Assembly: GCA_900073065.1 (NCBI GenBank)
Contig: FJOG01000002.1
Location: 1,458,243 to 1,522,242 of the forward strand
Reading direction: 5' to 3'
DNA: 64,000 nt
Origin: Phialocephala subalpina
Taxonomy: Eukaryota > Ascomycota > Leotiomycetes > Helotiales > Mollisiaceae
Below the pieces are notes generated by a model that saw only the letters and a list, made by a program, of their open reading frames with translations, searched no databases and had not been told where the DNA came from. The translations under genes were made by a program, and so were the position numbers. Position 1 is the first letter of the stretch. Every line of letters begins with the position of its first letter. Shown one piece after another: positions 23,909-35,200 of this stretch.

Positions 23909-25021
23909 ATGGTGGATAGCAGTGTATACCAACAAACTCGTGTTGGTATAGCTATTGATGCGAAAGCCTTAAAGAAGATGCACGACGAGAAACAGTCGCT
24001 GTTAAGATTGGTAGAGGCGAAGGTCAAAAAGAGGATCAGTGAGGGAAAGATGGGTGAAGAACCATAGGTACTCGATTTAACATTATGGATACACACGTGT
24101 AAGTAATAATTATCCTCTAGAACTCGAACGTCGAGTGATAACTTGTCCACAGATGGAAACCGCTTGATATTTCCTTGGGAGATGGACAACACTATCAAAG
24201 AGAGTCTGCCAGCTGCGGAAAGAATGATTGTCCTCGCTGCCGAGAAGAGATACGCCAACGAGAGCGTCGATGTTCTTCTTTGCCCACAGGCAGCTATCCC
24301 GTCCGTTCCAATGCCTCCCATGACGCGCCATCAAGTACGATTCAATGCTATGATGGACCTCAGACCAGATGACTTTATGCGGATTTTGGAGGTTATTATG
24401 ACAAGAAAGAGCAAGGCAGGCGGTGGATTTATACCCGCTCACGGTTGGTCGGCTGACATCGGTCTCCTTATGTATGCCATCATTGCATACTCCGAAGATG
24501 CGTATGCATCACTGGTAGGAAAGGATCAGGTTCTATTACAAAACCTCGAACGCTAGCTGCCATATAAAGACGTGATTCTCATGTATCAAAAGGTCCGTTT
24601 GGGTTGCACGGTGATTTGGGTAGAGCTTCGAAATGGTGGTAATATGGCATTGGCAGATGACGATTAGGCATGGAAGGGTCTTTGTCACACCACGGCTTTC
24701 ATTGCTGATTGGGCAACCCAAATGCCGCAATCACCAAACATTGACCAGTTCTATCGACGATGGAGCGAAACCCACCCTCTGGAAGACAAAGCATGGCCGT
24801 ATTTTGCAAAGATGTCTGGTATTAAAAGCCTTCTGTTGTGGGGAAGCAGCACTCGCTTGATGACCTGGGGTACCGGTACTCGATGCGCTGTATTTCAAGG
24901 GACGATAGCCCAGATATTTAGCGAGCAAGGCCCAAAACTCCAAGCACACCCGCTGAAATTTAGCGACAAAAGCCTGAACGGACCCCGCATTCACAAGATG
25001 CACCTCCTTTCAGAGAAATAA
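23909..25021 (+). pseudogene. decayed unknown gene with in-frame stops
   Basis: A 53-codon frame (ATG 23909 to TAG 24065-24067) is followed, after intron-like sequence, by one long frame from about 24143 to 25021. The long frame is broken only by TAG at 24554-24556 and TAG at 24665-24667. Composition is protein-like across both stops (Trp, Pro and His evenly spread), so it is one former coding region. Both TAGs could be CAG changed by one C-to-T step. No domain is recognised. The 3' part is duplicated downstream in diverged form. Confidence 0.6.
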
Positions 25022-25234
25022 TTTTAGGCCAGAACTCAATTGGTTTTAAAGGACTAAATTCTAGACCTTCGGATTTGTGAACATGAGCATCCTGCTTCTG
25101 TAATCGGAATGCAGCACTCACTTTCTGAATTAGGTTGCCTCGATGCGCTGTATTTTAGTGGCTGAGAGCCTGAAAGCTTAGCGAGGCAGGCCCTGAGCTT
25201 CAATTACAATTACATCCACTGGAAAATTAGCGAG
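24872..25234 (+). repeat. diverged direct duplication of ~95 bp
   Basis: The segment at about 24872-24967, inside the decayed frame, reappears at about 25139-25234. Both copies begin CTCGATGCGCTGTATTT, continue with TTAGCGAG and AAGGCCC/CAGGCCC, and end AATTTAGCGA/AAATTAGCGA. The second copy has lost the frame. About a quarter of the positions differ. Confidence 0.65.
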
Positions 25235-25656
25235 GAGAAGCTGAAAAAAGCCTGTCGCACAACGTCCTTCACAACAAATCCTCCCAAAGAGGCTTCGCTG
25301 CTATGAGCATTCACGATTCGTTGATATTTATTACGTATGTGTGTCACCACACCTGCATTCCACGAACTGGGTTGGAGGCGGGGACCATCGCTCGTACCAT
25401 GGGCTGTGTTTTTGGTAGACCAATGAATAGACCTTGTAAGAGTTGAAAATTCAGAAAACCACATTGGCTTCTCTGCCAAAGGAGCACATCTGATTGGATC
25501 GCCTACAGTAGATGACTTTGCCGACTGCAAAGTCCTCAGCGGGAAGGAGTTTCGCTAACGAAGTAGCAACTTTAGATTTCAGCATTGTGCGGAATAAACT
25601 ATGAAGAATCTAGACCGTCGACATCACTAGATGTATGAACATCCTAGACTCAAATC
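25235..25656. other. intergenic
   Basis: 422 bases of mixed composition between the relic and the transporter stop codon. No gene was seen. Confidence 0.3.
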
Positions 25657-27809
25657 TCACTTAATCTCGCCGGTCTTCAACGCAGTGTCTCTTTGCTCCA
25701 TGATCTCTGGCACTGAGCTCACTGGCATCATGTGGCACTGTGCAAGCATTCCATGATCCTCGAGGAGATTTTGACTGTCACTACTTGGATGTCAGCACGA
25801 TGTTCTCTTGAATTAGGGACATTAAGACATACGTCGATCTCTGATTCGGTAAGAACCAGACCAAGATAAATCCCGGAACAATTATAACCATCGCCGCAAT
25901 GTAAAAGAACGACGTGACGTTGTTATACTTTCTATGGTTAGCATATCTTCCCGTCAATCCCAATCAACAACTCACAGCCTGATTAATCGCCATCCTCTCC
26001 GGCGTCCCCCAACCCGGAACCAAAGTCGTAATCGAATTAAACAACGCCTCAACCAACTCCGGACTCCCTTTATCTCCCAACTGCTCCCTCAACTGCTCTC
26101 TAAACGTCCCCGTATAAATAGCTCCAGAAATCGCGTCCCCGATACTACTTCCCAACGTTCCAACCATCACAATCAAAGCTGCCATTTGCGCCGTCTCTTT
26201 ATGCGGTACATTAACGGTGGCTGCTACATATCCACCAGTTTGAACAATTCCATCTCCCACGCCTTGGATGAGCTGTATGATGAATAGTTCGGCGAGAGTG
26301 GGGTTCCCAGTTCGGATTCGGAACATGACGCCGTAGCAAATAATGCGGATAAAGAGTCCGGCTACGATCCACCATTTGTACATCTTAGTCTTCCACATAA
26401 CAAGTCCGAATAGGATACCAGTGGTGAAGATCATGACGCCGTTAATGTAGGACAGGTTCGTAGCTTGCACGATAGTGAATCCTTGTGCGATCAAAGCCCA
26501 GTTGTAAAGGTACCCGTGAGAAGCTTCAGCAGCTATGTAGTCAGTGAAGTAGAGAAGGAAGGCTAGACAGATAGATTTATTTTTGAGATAGCAGACGGGG
26601 AAGAATGGGTAGACGGCAATTTCGCTTTCGTAGAATAGGAGGGCGAAGATGAGGAGCAAGCCGCCGACGACCATTAGGGCGATGACCCAGGGGGCGCGGT
26701 ATCAGTGAGGTTGGAGGGCGGCTAGGGAGAGTGGCAGGAGGATGAATACAAGGCCCAGGATCATGATGCCCATTCCGCCGTTAGAGGCAACTTCGTAGAC
26801 ACTCAGGCGAGCTCGGTTGACATACTCCACCTGTTGTTGAATTAGTCTTGTATTTTTGACAACGAGGAAGAACAAAATGTCGGTAACTTGCCTGCAGCTT
26901 CTTGGCGCGGCTTTGGTACTTGAGCAGCAAGAACATAATAGCAACAATTCCTGAAGGAAAAATGATAGCCAAAATCCCGATACCCCACGCCCAACCAATA
27001 CCACCCGGACTCTCAACCGCCGAAACGATATAAGCAGAACACCAGGGCAAATCAAATACGGCCAGAACTGAACATTGACACCAAAACCTCTTTGTCTCGT
27101 ACTCGTGATATCCGCAATGACGATCGTGTTCATGGTATTGAGACATGTCAAACCAATGACACGGAGGACGGTGCCTACAGCAAAAGCTGCGAAGCTTTGG
27201 GCGCTTGTTGCTACCACGAGACCAATGGTGATGAAGAGTATGGCGGAGGGGTACATCTCGCCTCGGCCGAAGATGTCTGAGATCTTGGCCCAGACGGGTT
27301 TCATGAGCGAGAATGTGAGGTTGCATGCCACGGCTAAGGCTGAGGACGAAGCTGTCTTTTTGAAGTCGGAAATTGCATAGACATAGTAAGTGACGAAGGT
27401 TGTGTTGTCAAGTTCACTGGGACAATCAGCATGGGTTTCCAACTTGGATGTTGTTCAACGTACTAGACAATCATGCAGAAAGCCAAGCTACATATGGATC
27501 AGTGAATGTGCCTTGAGGGTTTGGACTTTTTCATACGCAAGAAATATATAAAGTTTTCCGTGCTTGCCCCAAACTTCTTGCATGAGCTCGATACGTTGAG
27601 CTCCCTCTTCGCCAAGCTCAGCAGCATGAATGACGGGCTTGTGGTTCTCATCGTCAGCAGCAGGATTTGCTAATCATCATCGTGACCTTGTCGTCTCCAG
27701 TCTCCGGACGGGAGTATTGTGGTGCTGTGGGAGCAGGTTGAACGTCATCAGTCACGACTGGAGTCGAATCTGGCTGTGCACACGCCTTGACGCGCTGGAG
27801 GAAAGACAT
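25657..27809 (-). pseudogene. siderophore-iron-transporter-like MFS protein, two lesions
   Basis: Seven exons reconstruct a ~615-residue transporter: 27809-27687, 27637-27537, a 24-base microexon 27487-27464, 27416-26892, 26830-25976, 25927-25833 and 25780-25657. The fungal SIT/ARN family is recognised from Leu-Asp-Asn-Thr-Thr ... Tyr-Tyr-Val-Tyr-Ala at the first helix, the Asp-Ile-Phe-Gly-Arg-Gly-Glu loop and the C-terminal half. SIT proteins take up ferric siderophores by proton symport. The intron at 26891 starts with GC (CAG|GCAAGT), a non-canonical donor. Exon 4 needs one more base near 27045-27055 (a T or C run) to stay in frame, and TGA at 26702-26704 lies in frame between two open halves. 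Exon 1's donor (GTCACG) is weak. Whether the gene is dead or mis-sequenced is open. Confidence 0.75.
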
Positions 27810-28311
27810 TCTGAGGTGCCCGAACGGTACTGTCAATGGTCGTGGAACACAAATGTTCCAGGAAGCTGGAGACGTTCATCGTATCTATAGAAGATGGAGT
27901 TGTCTGATCTCGTCGCCATGCCTCGTGCAGACTGTTCAATATTTCTCAGCACGATCTCATGCTTGGGAATTGGGAAGAAGCGTACCGACAGTGTGGTAGA
28001 CAGCAAGATAGCATCGAAGTCGTGATAGCGAATGCCCCTCATTCCCGGGGGAGTGGATAGTGGGCCCAGCCACCTTCTAGTGATAGCAAAAAGGGGAGAG
28101 GTTGGGGTTCAAGCTATCTCTCGCCTATTTCCCGCTATTCCCGATTTTCCAATTGGTAGCGCTGACTGACAGGGGTACCGAAAGGTGGGGGAGCTTGAGG
28201 CATAGCAGTCAGTAGCTGCCTTGTTGAGAGACTTTGGAGATATTTCCCCTTTCTTTGGAGGACAAATCGAGCTATTTCTTCAAGTCCCTGTAACGAATAC
28301 CTGACGACAAT
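27810..28311. promoter_or_regulatory. divergent promoter (transporter / M20 hydrolase)
   Basis: 502 bases separate two divergent start codons, so shared control of transporter and hydrolase is possible. The centre (about 28050-28140) has short CCCGGGGGA and CCCGCTATTCCCG elements. No GATA array could be assigned with confidence. Confidence 0.4.
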
Positions 28312-29611
28312 ATGACCTTGATAGCAAGATCGTCTGTCTCTGGGCCTGGAGGAGCTGACCAAGAAAGTTCAAAAGTGATATATGGAAGCGTGACCAAGCA
28401 CCGAGAACTGCTCTGGAAGGTTAATCAAAAGGTATGAATGGTTTCTCTCCCTCACTTCCATCTATTGACTTTGTCAACAGATATTCTCAAACCCAGAGCT
28501 AGCCCTCAAGGAGTTCATAGCTCACGATACGCTCGTCTCGGCGCTGGAGGGGCAAGGCATCAAAGTAACTCCTCACGCCTATGATATGCAAACTTCTTTC
28601 GAGGCCGAATTTGGATCTGGAGGAAGGGTGTTGACCTACAATGCCGAGTATGACGCCCTCCCAGGCATCGGCCATGCCTGTGGGCATAATCTCATCGCAA
28701 CCTCATCTCTTGGCGCCTTCCTAGGAGTCGTGGAAGCGCTGAAAAGGAGCAGAAAGCCAGGTCGTGTTCGAATTATGGGCACTCCAGCAGAAGAAGATAT
28801 CGGAGGGAAGATCAAATTGATAGAGAAAGGAGCATACAAAGACGTCGACGCATGCATAATGATGCATCCAGCACCCTCGTCTGTCTGGCCAGACGACGTA
28901 CTAGGCGATGCCTTCGACAAGAGCCTCGCAATATCAGGATTCAAAGTAACATTCCAAGGAAAACCTGCTCATGCAGCCTTGGCCCCTTGGGAAGGCGTTA
29001 ACGCCCTCGATGCAGCTGTTGCCGGGTACAATAATGTCTCGGCATTACGACAGCAGACTAGACCAGATGAAAGGATTCACGTCATTATCGTTGAAGGTGG
29101 GAAAGCCACCAATATCATTCCCGACAAGGCTGTGCTGGAGTTTGGGGTGAGGGCGCCAAGTATGGCTCGAACGAAGGCGTTGGAAAAGCGGATCCGTAAT
29201 TGCTGTAAAGGAGCTGCCATTGCTGCTGGGTGCGAGGTTGAGATCGAGTATTTGGGCTCGTATGCAGATCTGAGGACCAATATTCCAATTTGCCAGGCAT
29301 TCCAGGACGCGATGAAAGAACTGGGTCATAAAGTGCAGAACAATGTTGGCCGCGATACAACGCCTGCTTCGACTGATCAAGGCAATGTTTCATATGAATG
29401 CCCAAGTGTTCAGTTCGTCTGTGGAATTCCGTCAAATGGTGCATTTCCTCATACTGCAAAATTTGCAGATGGAGCAGGCAGTGTTGTTTCGTTCGATCGG
29501 ATTATGTTGTCTGTCGAAGGAATGGCTCTTACAGGATATCGGTTCTTGACAGACGACAACCTCGCAGATGAGGTCAAGAAGTATTTTGAAGAGCAGAAAG
29601 TTCTCGACTGA
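28312..29611 (+). CDS. M20-family amidohydrolase (ACY1L2/PM20D2-like)
   Basis: Two exons (28312-28431 and 28481-29611; 49-base intron, CAACAG acceptor) encode 416 residues in one frame. Metal-site motifs of M20 dizinc hydrolases are present: an Asn-Ala-Glu-Tyr-Asp-Ala-Leu-Pro then His-Ala-Cys-Gly-His-Asn block near residues 90-105, Gly-Thr-Pro-Ala-Glu-Glu-Asp near 147, Met-His-Pro-Ala near 170 and a C-terminal Pro-His-Thr. The central dimerisation ('lid') domain follows Gly-Lys-Pro-Ala-His-Ala-Ala. Relatives cleave N-acyl or N-carbamoyl amino acids and dipeptides. Next to a hydantoinase, an N-carbamoyl or similar amidase role is attractive but inferred. The ATG was chosen because it opens the frame directly upstream of a conserved Lys-His-Arg-Glu-Leu helix. 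Intact. Confidence 0.9.
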
Positions 29612-29812
29612 AAAGGGTTCTTTGAATACAATGAGAAATTGGGACAATGGAAGCATCGGGTCGAACATTTGTTGTGTGGGATGAGAAGTGCTTATGCCTT
29701 AGAATGGCGTCTGGAAAGCCCTTGCCTAACGAGAGCGGCGCTGAAGTCGACGTCAGACTAGTGCCCAAAATTAATATGCCATTCGCACTCTTGAATATCT
29801 AAATAACCTCCA

Positions 29813-32800
29813 TCATGCATTGGCTTTCTTTGCTGGACCAAACTCGTCAATAACACTCGTCACTACGCCATAAGTCCCACACGGTTTGAAATCGATATCG
29901 TATCCGAATGCCGTGGGTCCGGTGATCTTCAGGCCTCGAGGGCTGGTCCAGAGCGGATGCGCAGCGGCGACCATCACCATGACCTTCAGACCGTAGCGGT
30001 ATTCGGGGACACCAACCGCTTCGCCTGTCAAGGTGTCTAGCACCATGATCAAGTCTGGAACTGTCGCAAGGATCTAGGGCAGACGACAGTCAGCTTCGAC
30101 GTTCTTGGAATGATGAGACATTTTCACAGACGAGAGACATACCTTCGTCTCCTCTGACTTATAAGTAGCTTCAACCACAAGATTCTCATTAACAAACGAA
30201 ATCGCCACCTTCTCGGGTCCATCCTCATCACCTCCCTTGCTATCATCCTTCTAATCCTTCAATTTTTCAATCATAAGCTTCCCATGGCTGTGACCTTTAT
30301 GCAACGTCTGCCCAATCCCCACAATCTTGCCTTCGAACACCTTCTTTGCACTTTGCGGTCCACCAAACTCCTCGATGAGGTCTTCGTGGACGGTCGCGAT
30401 GGTGCCTTTGGAGCGTGCGCGAACGACTGCGCGGCCGAGTTGCCAGGAGAGGGAGAGGGATTTGGGAATGCCGTTTTGTTGGAGCTCGATTTTGGGGATT
30501 GGTCGGGCTGAGATACCTGCTGCAAGACTAAACATTTCACTATTAGCTCAGGCTCAGTCATAATGAGATGTATGGAATATAGTTCGTACCCCATGGTGAT
30601 GCAGGCTGCTCTGAGAACTTTGTCAACGGAAGCCGAATCTTTGGCCGAAGTCAAGGTCATGTTGGTTCCACCGCCACTGGACAGACTAGCTGGAAGCAAG
30701 TGATTGATATCCTCGGATCCGATGAACAGAGAACTCATTTCGAATGATGGGAAAGCTCGGCCTACACAATTTGGAGGGTCAGCAACCAGTAAATATCGGG
30801 TATGAAAAGAATTGTTTCGGGGAAACTTGCCCATCAGATCTGCATCAACACAAGGAATATCATAAGCTTTCGAAGACGAAAGAAGCAGAGGCGCCATCCC
30901 GTTAGAGCCTCCGATTTCAGCTGTCATCAGAGCGGTGAACTTGATCTTAAGGTGTCTCTCCATCTCCTGAATGGCGTGAAGGATCATCTCGCCACCAAGT
31001 CTTTCGACAGCAATGACAGGGTTCCCCATGCCTGCCACCGGGCCAACTAAGGCATCCGCGAGCAAGTCCTCAATATCCATGATTTTGACCTTGCCGCCAT
31101 CACGGAGCAACTGGCGAGTCTCGAGCCAGGCTGCATATGGTGTGCTACCGCCAGCACAGCTGACGATGTAGCATCCTATAGATATGTAGAATGCGTCCGC
31201 TTCTGACAGATGCCAGAATCGATTGCTATCGGTGTGTGGCCTGTATGTGGCGTGGTCGACTTCTGCTTCAGCAGAAGCATCGTCGTGATCCTCGATGTTC
31301 GATTGCTTCGTTTCGTGATATGACTCGTCTATAGCTAACCCGTCAATAACACCAATTTCCGTGTCATTCAAGAATCGTTCGTAGTCCACCGGTCCCACAA
31401 CCTTAACAGTGATCTTAAATTTTCCTTCAATGTATGGAATACCTTCGACGGTCTCCTCAATGGTCCGAAATGAGCCCTCCTTTGCTCCTCTCGCAATTGC
31501 TTGAGAGATCGCCTTGGCTTTCACTTCCTTGAGAGTACTCTTCTTCTTGCTGGTATCGACAATGACTTCAAAATCTTCGCCGATCTCAGCGACCGCAGCT
31601 CCCACAGCATTGGCAACTTGAGCATGCTCAGGAATCTCAATGGACACCACTCCTTCCAGTCTCGGCGGGCAGAGGAAGGCACCACCTCCCACAAGCGGTA
31701 AGCTGCATGGCTCTGGCGATGTCTTCATCCTGTCAATGTGATCTTCTAGCATCTTCATTATCTTGTCTTTGGCTGTTGATATTGTCGCGGGTAGTACTTC
31801 TGGAGTGGAATTGCCAATTTTCGTTTCTCCAGCTGCAACCATGATGTCCGTCGCTGTCAATGAATCACCACCGAAGCACTTTGCTTTCTCCCTGAGAGCT
31901 TGTCCAACACTGTCTGGTCCAATGGAGATCCTGCCATCCGGAAGTTCGTGCACAGGGGATCCTCCGCCAAGCCCGATGCTTTCAACTTGGGGCATAGCAA
32001 AATTGACTCTCACTCCACCAAGCTCGGTCGAAGAGCTAGCCAACCGAGGAAATCGACTGGGAAGCAGACAACCAATGTCTGTCGTGGTACCTCCGATGTC
32101 AATAACGTATCGACTCTCCTTCAATTGACTTTCTGATGATAAGAACGAAGCTCCCCTGATTGAATTCGTTGCTCCCGAGGAGAAGATCTGGATGGGATAT
32201 GACATGGCTTCCTTGGAAGAGAGAAATTGGCCCGAGTTGGAAGTCAGATACAGTGGACAGCTGAGATTCAGGCGTTTCATGGCTCGCTTGAAGCCGGCGA
32301 TTGTCCGTTTGGCAAACCGGAGGATTGAAGCATTGAGGATTGTTGCGTTCTCTCGGGCGAGAATTCCAATTCCAGAAACTATTACCTTGTAAGCAGGAAT
32401 TGCGCAAGAATAAGCACCCCATCTTACTGTCTTTGGAACACACGATATCCACATCTTTGTCGAGTTCTTTCCATAGCAGATCACGGACATGTTCTTCCTG
32501 GCGGTACTTTTCATCGAACGGCGAGTAGATACCGACGACTGCAATTTTGCGGAGTCCTTTCTCTTTGATGATCTTCGCTTGCTCATAGACTTCAGCTTCC
32601 TTGATTGGACCGATCTCAGCGCCGTCAATCTCGACACCGCCAGATATGAACGCGGTATGGCCGTCAATAACTAGCCACAGTTAGGCAAAACTTGAATGTA
32701 GCCTAGTGGAGCATACTTACTCCTCTTCAAAGCTGGAGGAAAGTCGATGAACGGAGGAGTATATCTCAGATAGCTCCCAGCAGCCAAACGAATGACTGCT

Positions 32801-33175
32801 ACGGAGTCAAGTCTGGAGGCGTCACGTTCCACGACTGCGTTGATGAAGTGCTTGTCAGATTAGCATGGTACAGTACGCCAATATCGGCATGAGCTTAACT
32901 TACAGTCGTCCCTATCATCAAGCTTGCCACACTTGTGGGAGGAAGATTTGCTTGTTGGGGGAGAGTCCGAATGGCTTCTGCGATACCAGTGGTCATATCT
33001 GTTCCGGTAATGGCTTTGTAGGATGAGATAACTGCATCTGGCCCTAATTTGGCCGGATCAAGGACGGCGTCGGTATTGGTTCCTACTTCTGATCAGCCAC
33101 TGGTCTTCAAGGTCATGATTGGATATGATACACACCTCCGACATCCACCCCGACAATGAGTTTTCCTGGTTCCAT
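29813..33175 (-). CDS. hydantoinase/oxoprolinase (HyuA) - DUF917 fusion, one in-frame TAG
   Basis: Seven exons (33175-33136, 33082-32904, 32850-32721, 32670-32428, 32378-30590, 30539-30143, 30073-29813) give about 1,012 residues. The N-terminus (Val-Gly-Val-Asp-Val-Gly-Gly-Thr-Asn-Thr-Asp) and Ile-Asp-Ile-Gly-Gly-Thr-Thr-Thr-Asp are the paired phosphate-binding motifs of hydantoinase/oxoprolinase ATPases. The last ~370 residues match DUF917 (Asp-Ile-Glu-Asp-Leu-Leu ... Gly-Gly-Ser-Asn-Gly ... Lys-Ala-Phe/Ala-Phe-Gly-Tyr-Asp end block). These proteins hydrolyse cyclic imides such as hydantoins or 5-oxoproline at the cost of ATP. TAG at 30251-30253 falls within exon 6; the same frame continues for 36 codons to a good donor, then to the conserved C-terminus. 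The enzyme would lose about 120 residues if it is real. Confidence 0.88.
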
Positions 33176-33973
33176 AACGACGTCAAGTAGAGCTAGATTA
33201 TGAGAAGAGAAAGGGAGTCGTTGAGGATTTTCCTAGGCAGGCTCCCGATATGAATGAGAAATGAACCTACATTTTGCATAATCTGTCCCTGAGACCGGGT
33301 ATGGCTCGCAAATGGATCTTGACCCAAGAACATGGCTAGGCTCACCAGTTGCCAATTTCACTCGAAATGGGCGAAAGTTGAGTCGATTTCGAAGGTGAAA
33401 GCTGAAGCTTGGCCACCCAGCAGGCGGTGTCTTTATTCTGCCACGGTCTTGCGTACCAATGATATTAAAGTGTGAGATAGCAAGAGCTTCATATGCTATC
33501 TGTAGAGTGGGAGGACAGGCAAGAGACAGGAAGGATTCTATTCCTGAAGAAAATGAATTGCTGGCCAGAGTGACAAGCTATCGAATTTCACCATCACGAG
33601 TTCTGACAATCATGGAGGCCTACTAACCTTACACACATCTTCGAATGTCCAAGATAGCTAGGAGCTTCTGGAGCCATATCGCAAACCCACAAGAGGAAGC
33701 AAACGAGCAGAACAAACAGGGCGAGCTCTGGACCGAGGAGAGCAGGTTTGTGCATGGAATGCCGAGTTCCTTGGGTCCTAGATCTCTATCTAAAAGCAAT
33801 CGCACCAATCCAGCGCCGTCGATAAAATCCAGGTCAACATGCAGAGCCACTGTACCTCCCATCTACCATTGCTCCATGCCATTGTGCGTTCTGCATCCTT
33901 CATTCTGCTCCACCATCATGTATCGTTCTCTCGTAGCTACCTCCGGGTCATGAGTCGTAAACGGAAAATGCAA
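33176..33973. other. intergenic
   Basis: 800 bases between the hydantoinase start and the Ubc13 stop. Short frames on both strands lack coding character. Confidence 0.35.
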
Positions 33974-34588
33974 TCAGGTCATAGCGTGCGTTCGGGTCCA
34001 TTCTTTGGCTGTTGCGATAGCAGCTTGCTCGTCCTCCTTCCATCTCTTTGCGACTTCGGGTGCCAGTGGATCGTCTGGATTTGGTGCACCGAGGAGAGCT
34101 TGAATGGAGAGAAGGATGGTTCGAATCTGGAGAGCCGGAGACCAGTTGCCTGAGAAGAGAAGTGTCAGCAAGTTATCAAGGTAGGTACCGAGGGTAAGAG
34201 GCATACTCTTCAGAACATCCAGGCAGATACGACCAAGCTTGTCAATATTCGGGTGGTAGATCTTGGTAAGGAAGCGGATCTTGGGAGGTGTCATGGGGTA
34301 GTCGTCTGGAAGGAAGAGCTCGAGCTTGAAGATTCCGCCTGCCAACCTGTCAGAATGTAATTTCATCGATATCGGAGGAGGATCTGACCTTCGTATGGGG
34401 ACTGCGTAGGGCCGTGTATCGAGACATCAAAGTATCGCAGGTTGTCTTCGTGAGGAACCGCACTGATACCTGGGACACTGTAAGGGCAGATATCAGCTTT
34501 GCGCCCACAAAGCTGTAGTAGACATGTATGCTTACGGCTCTGCCATCAACCTCTCCGTCTCCTTGATGATTCGCTTTGGTAAAGCCAT
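33974..34588 (-). CDS. UBC13: ubiquitin-conjugating enzyme E2 N (Ubc13)
   Basis: Four exons (34588-34536, 34477-34389, 34338-34207, 34149-33974) encode 149 residues, the usual Ubc13 length. It starts [10 protein letters not shown], has the Tyr-His-Pro-Asn motif and the catalytic Cys in Gly-Arg-Ile-Cys-Leu-Asp, and ends Trp-Thr-Arg-Thr-His-Ala plus two residues. With an Mms2/Uev partner, Ubc13 builds Lys63-linked ubiquitin chains, for example on PCNA in post-replication repair. The second intron uses a weak GTCAGA donor, but the frame and conserved Glu-Gly-Gly-Ile-Phe across it leave no doubt. Confidence 0.97.
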
Positions 34589-35200
34589 TTCGAAGCTTAT
34601 TGCACTCCGGTTCGTGGGTCCGCTTGGTTATGCAGAGTCGCAGTGATAAGAGAATGCCTAAGAGTACTCCAACAAGATCGCACGACTTAGGGAGTGATCT
34701 TGCGGGTGAGAGAAGGTGGAAGACTTCGCGCTGGCGGGGTAGAAGAAGGCACAATGCTCGAGTGACCAGAATTTTCAAGACGCGAAGAGAAGTAGAAGAC
34801 TCTGAATGCTATGATCCTCAATATTCACTATGCTGCGGACGTGTTCCGAAAGATTTAAGTGCGCTCTTCTGCGAGCTCGTTGACATGTATCTTTTTGAGG
34901 CTTTGGTCTTGTCGTGGATGAATTCCATAGCCAACGGCAAATTCCGCATTTTTGTACTAGGCCTGAATAGGAGCTCTACTTCTGCGCCAAAGTGAAGAAG
35001 CTCTGCTTTTGACAGACATTGTTTCCTGGGACGATGCAACGATGCATATGGGCTGCATACCAGAATGATCTATAAGTGCGCCTGCTACTAATGACTTGTG
35101 GCTCTGGTTACACCATGCACGCCAGAATCACGCAGCTGGCCGACTCCACGAACCACGACGGCCATGAGGTTGAGGATGATGAGCAGCCCTCACTACTATA
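34589..35200. promoter_or_regulatory. divergent promoter (Ubc13 / WDR59-like)
   Basis: 612 bases between divergent start codons. No gene or assignable site was seen. Confidence 0.35.
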
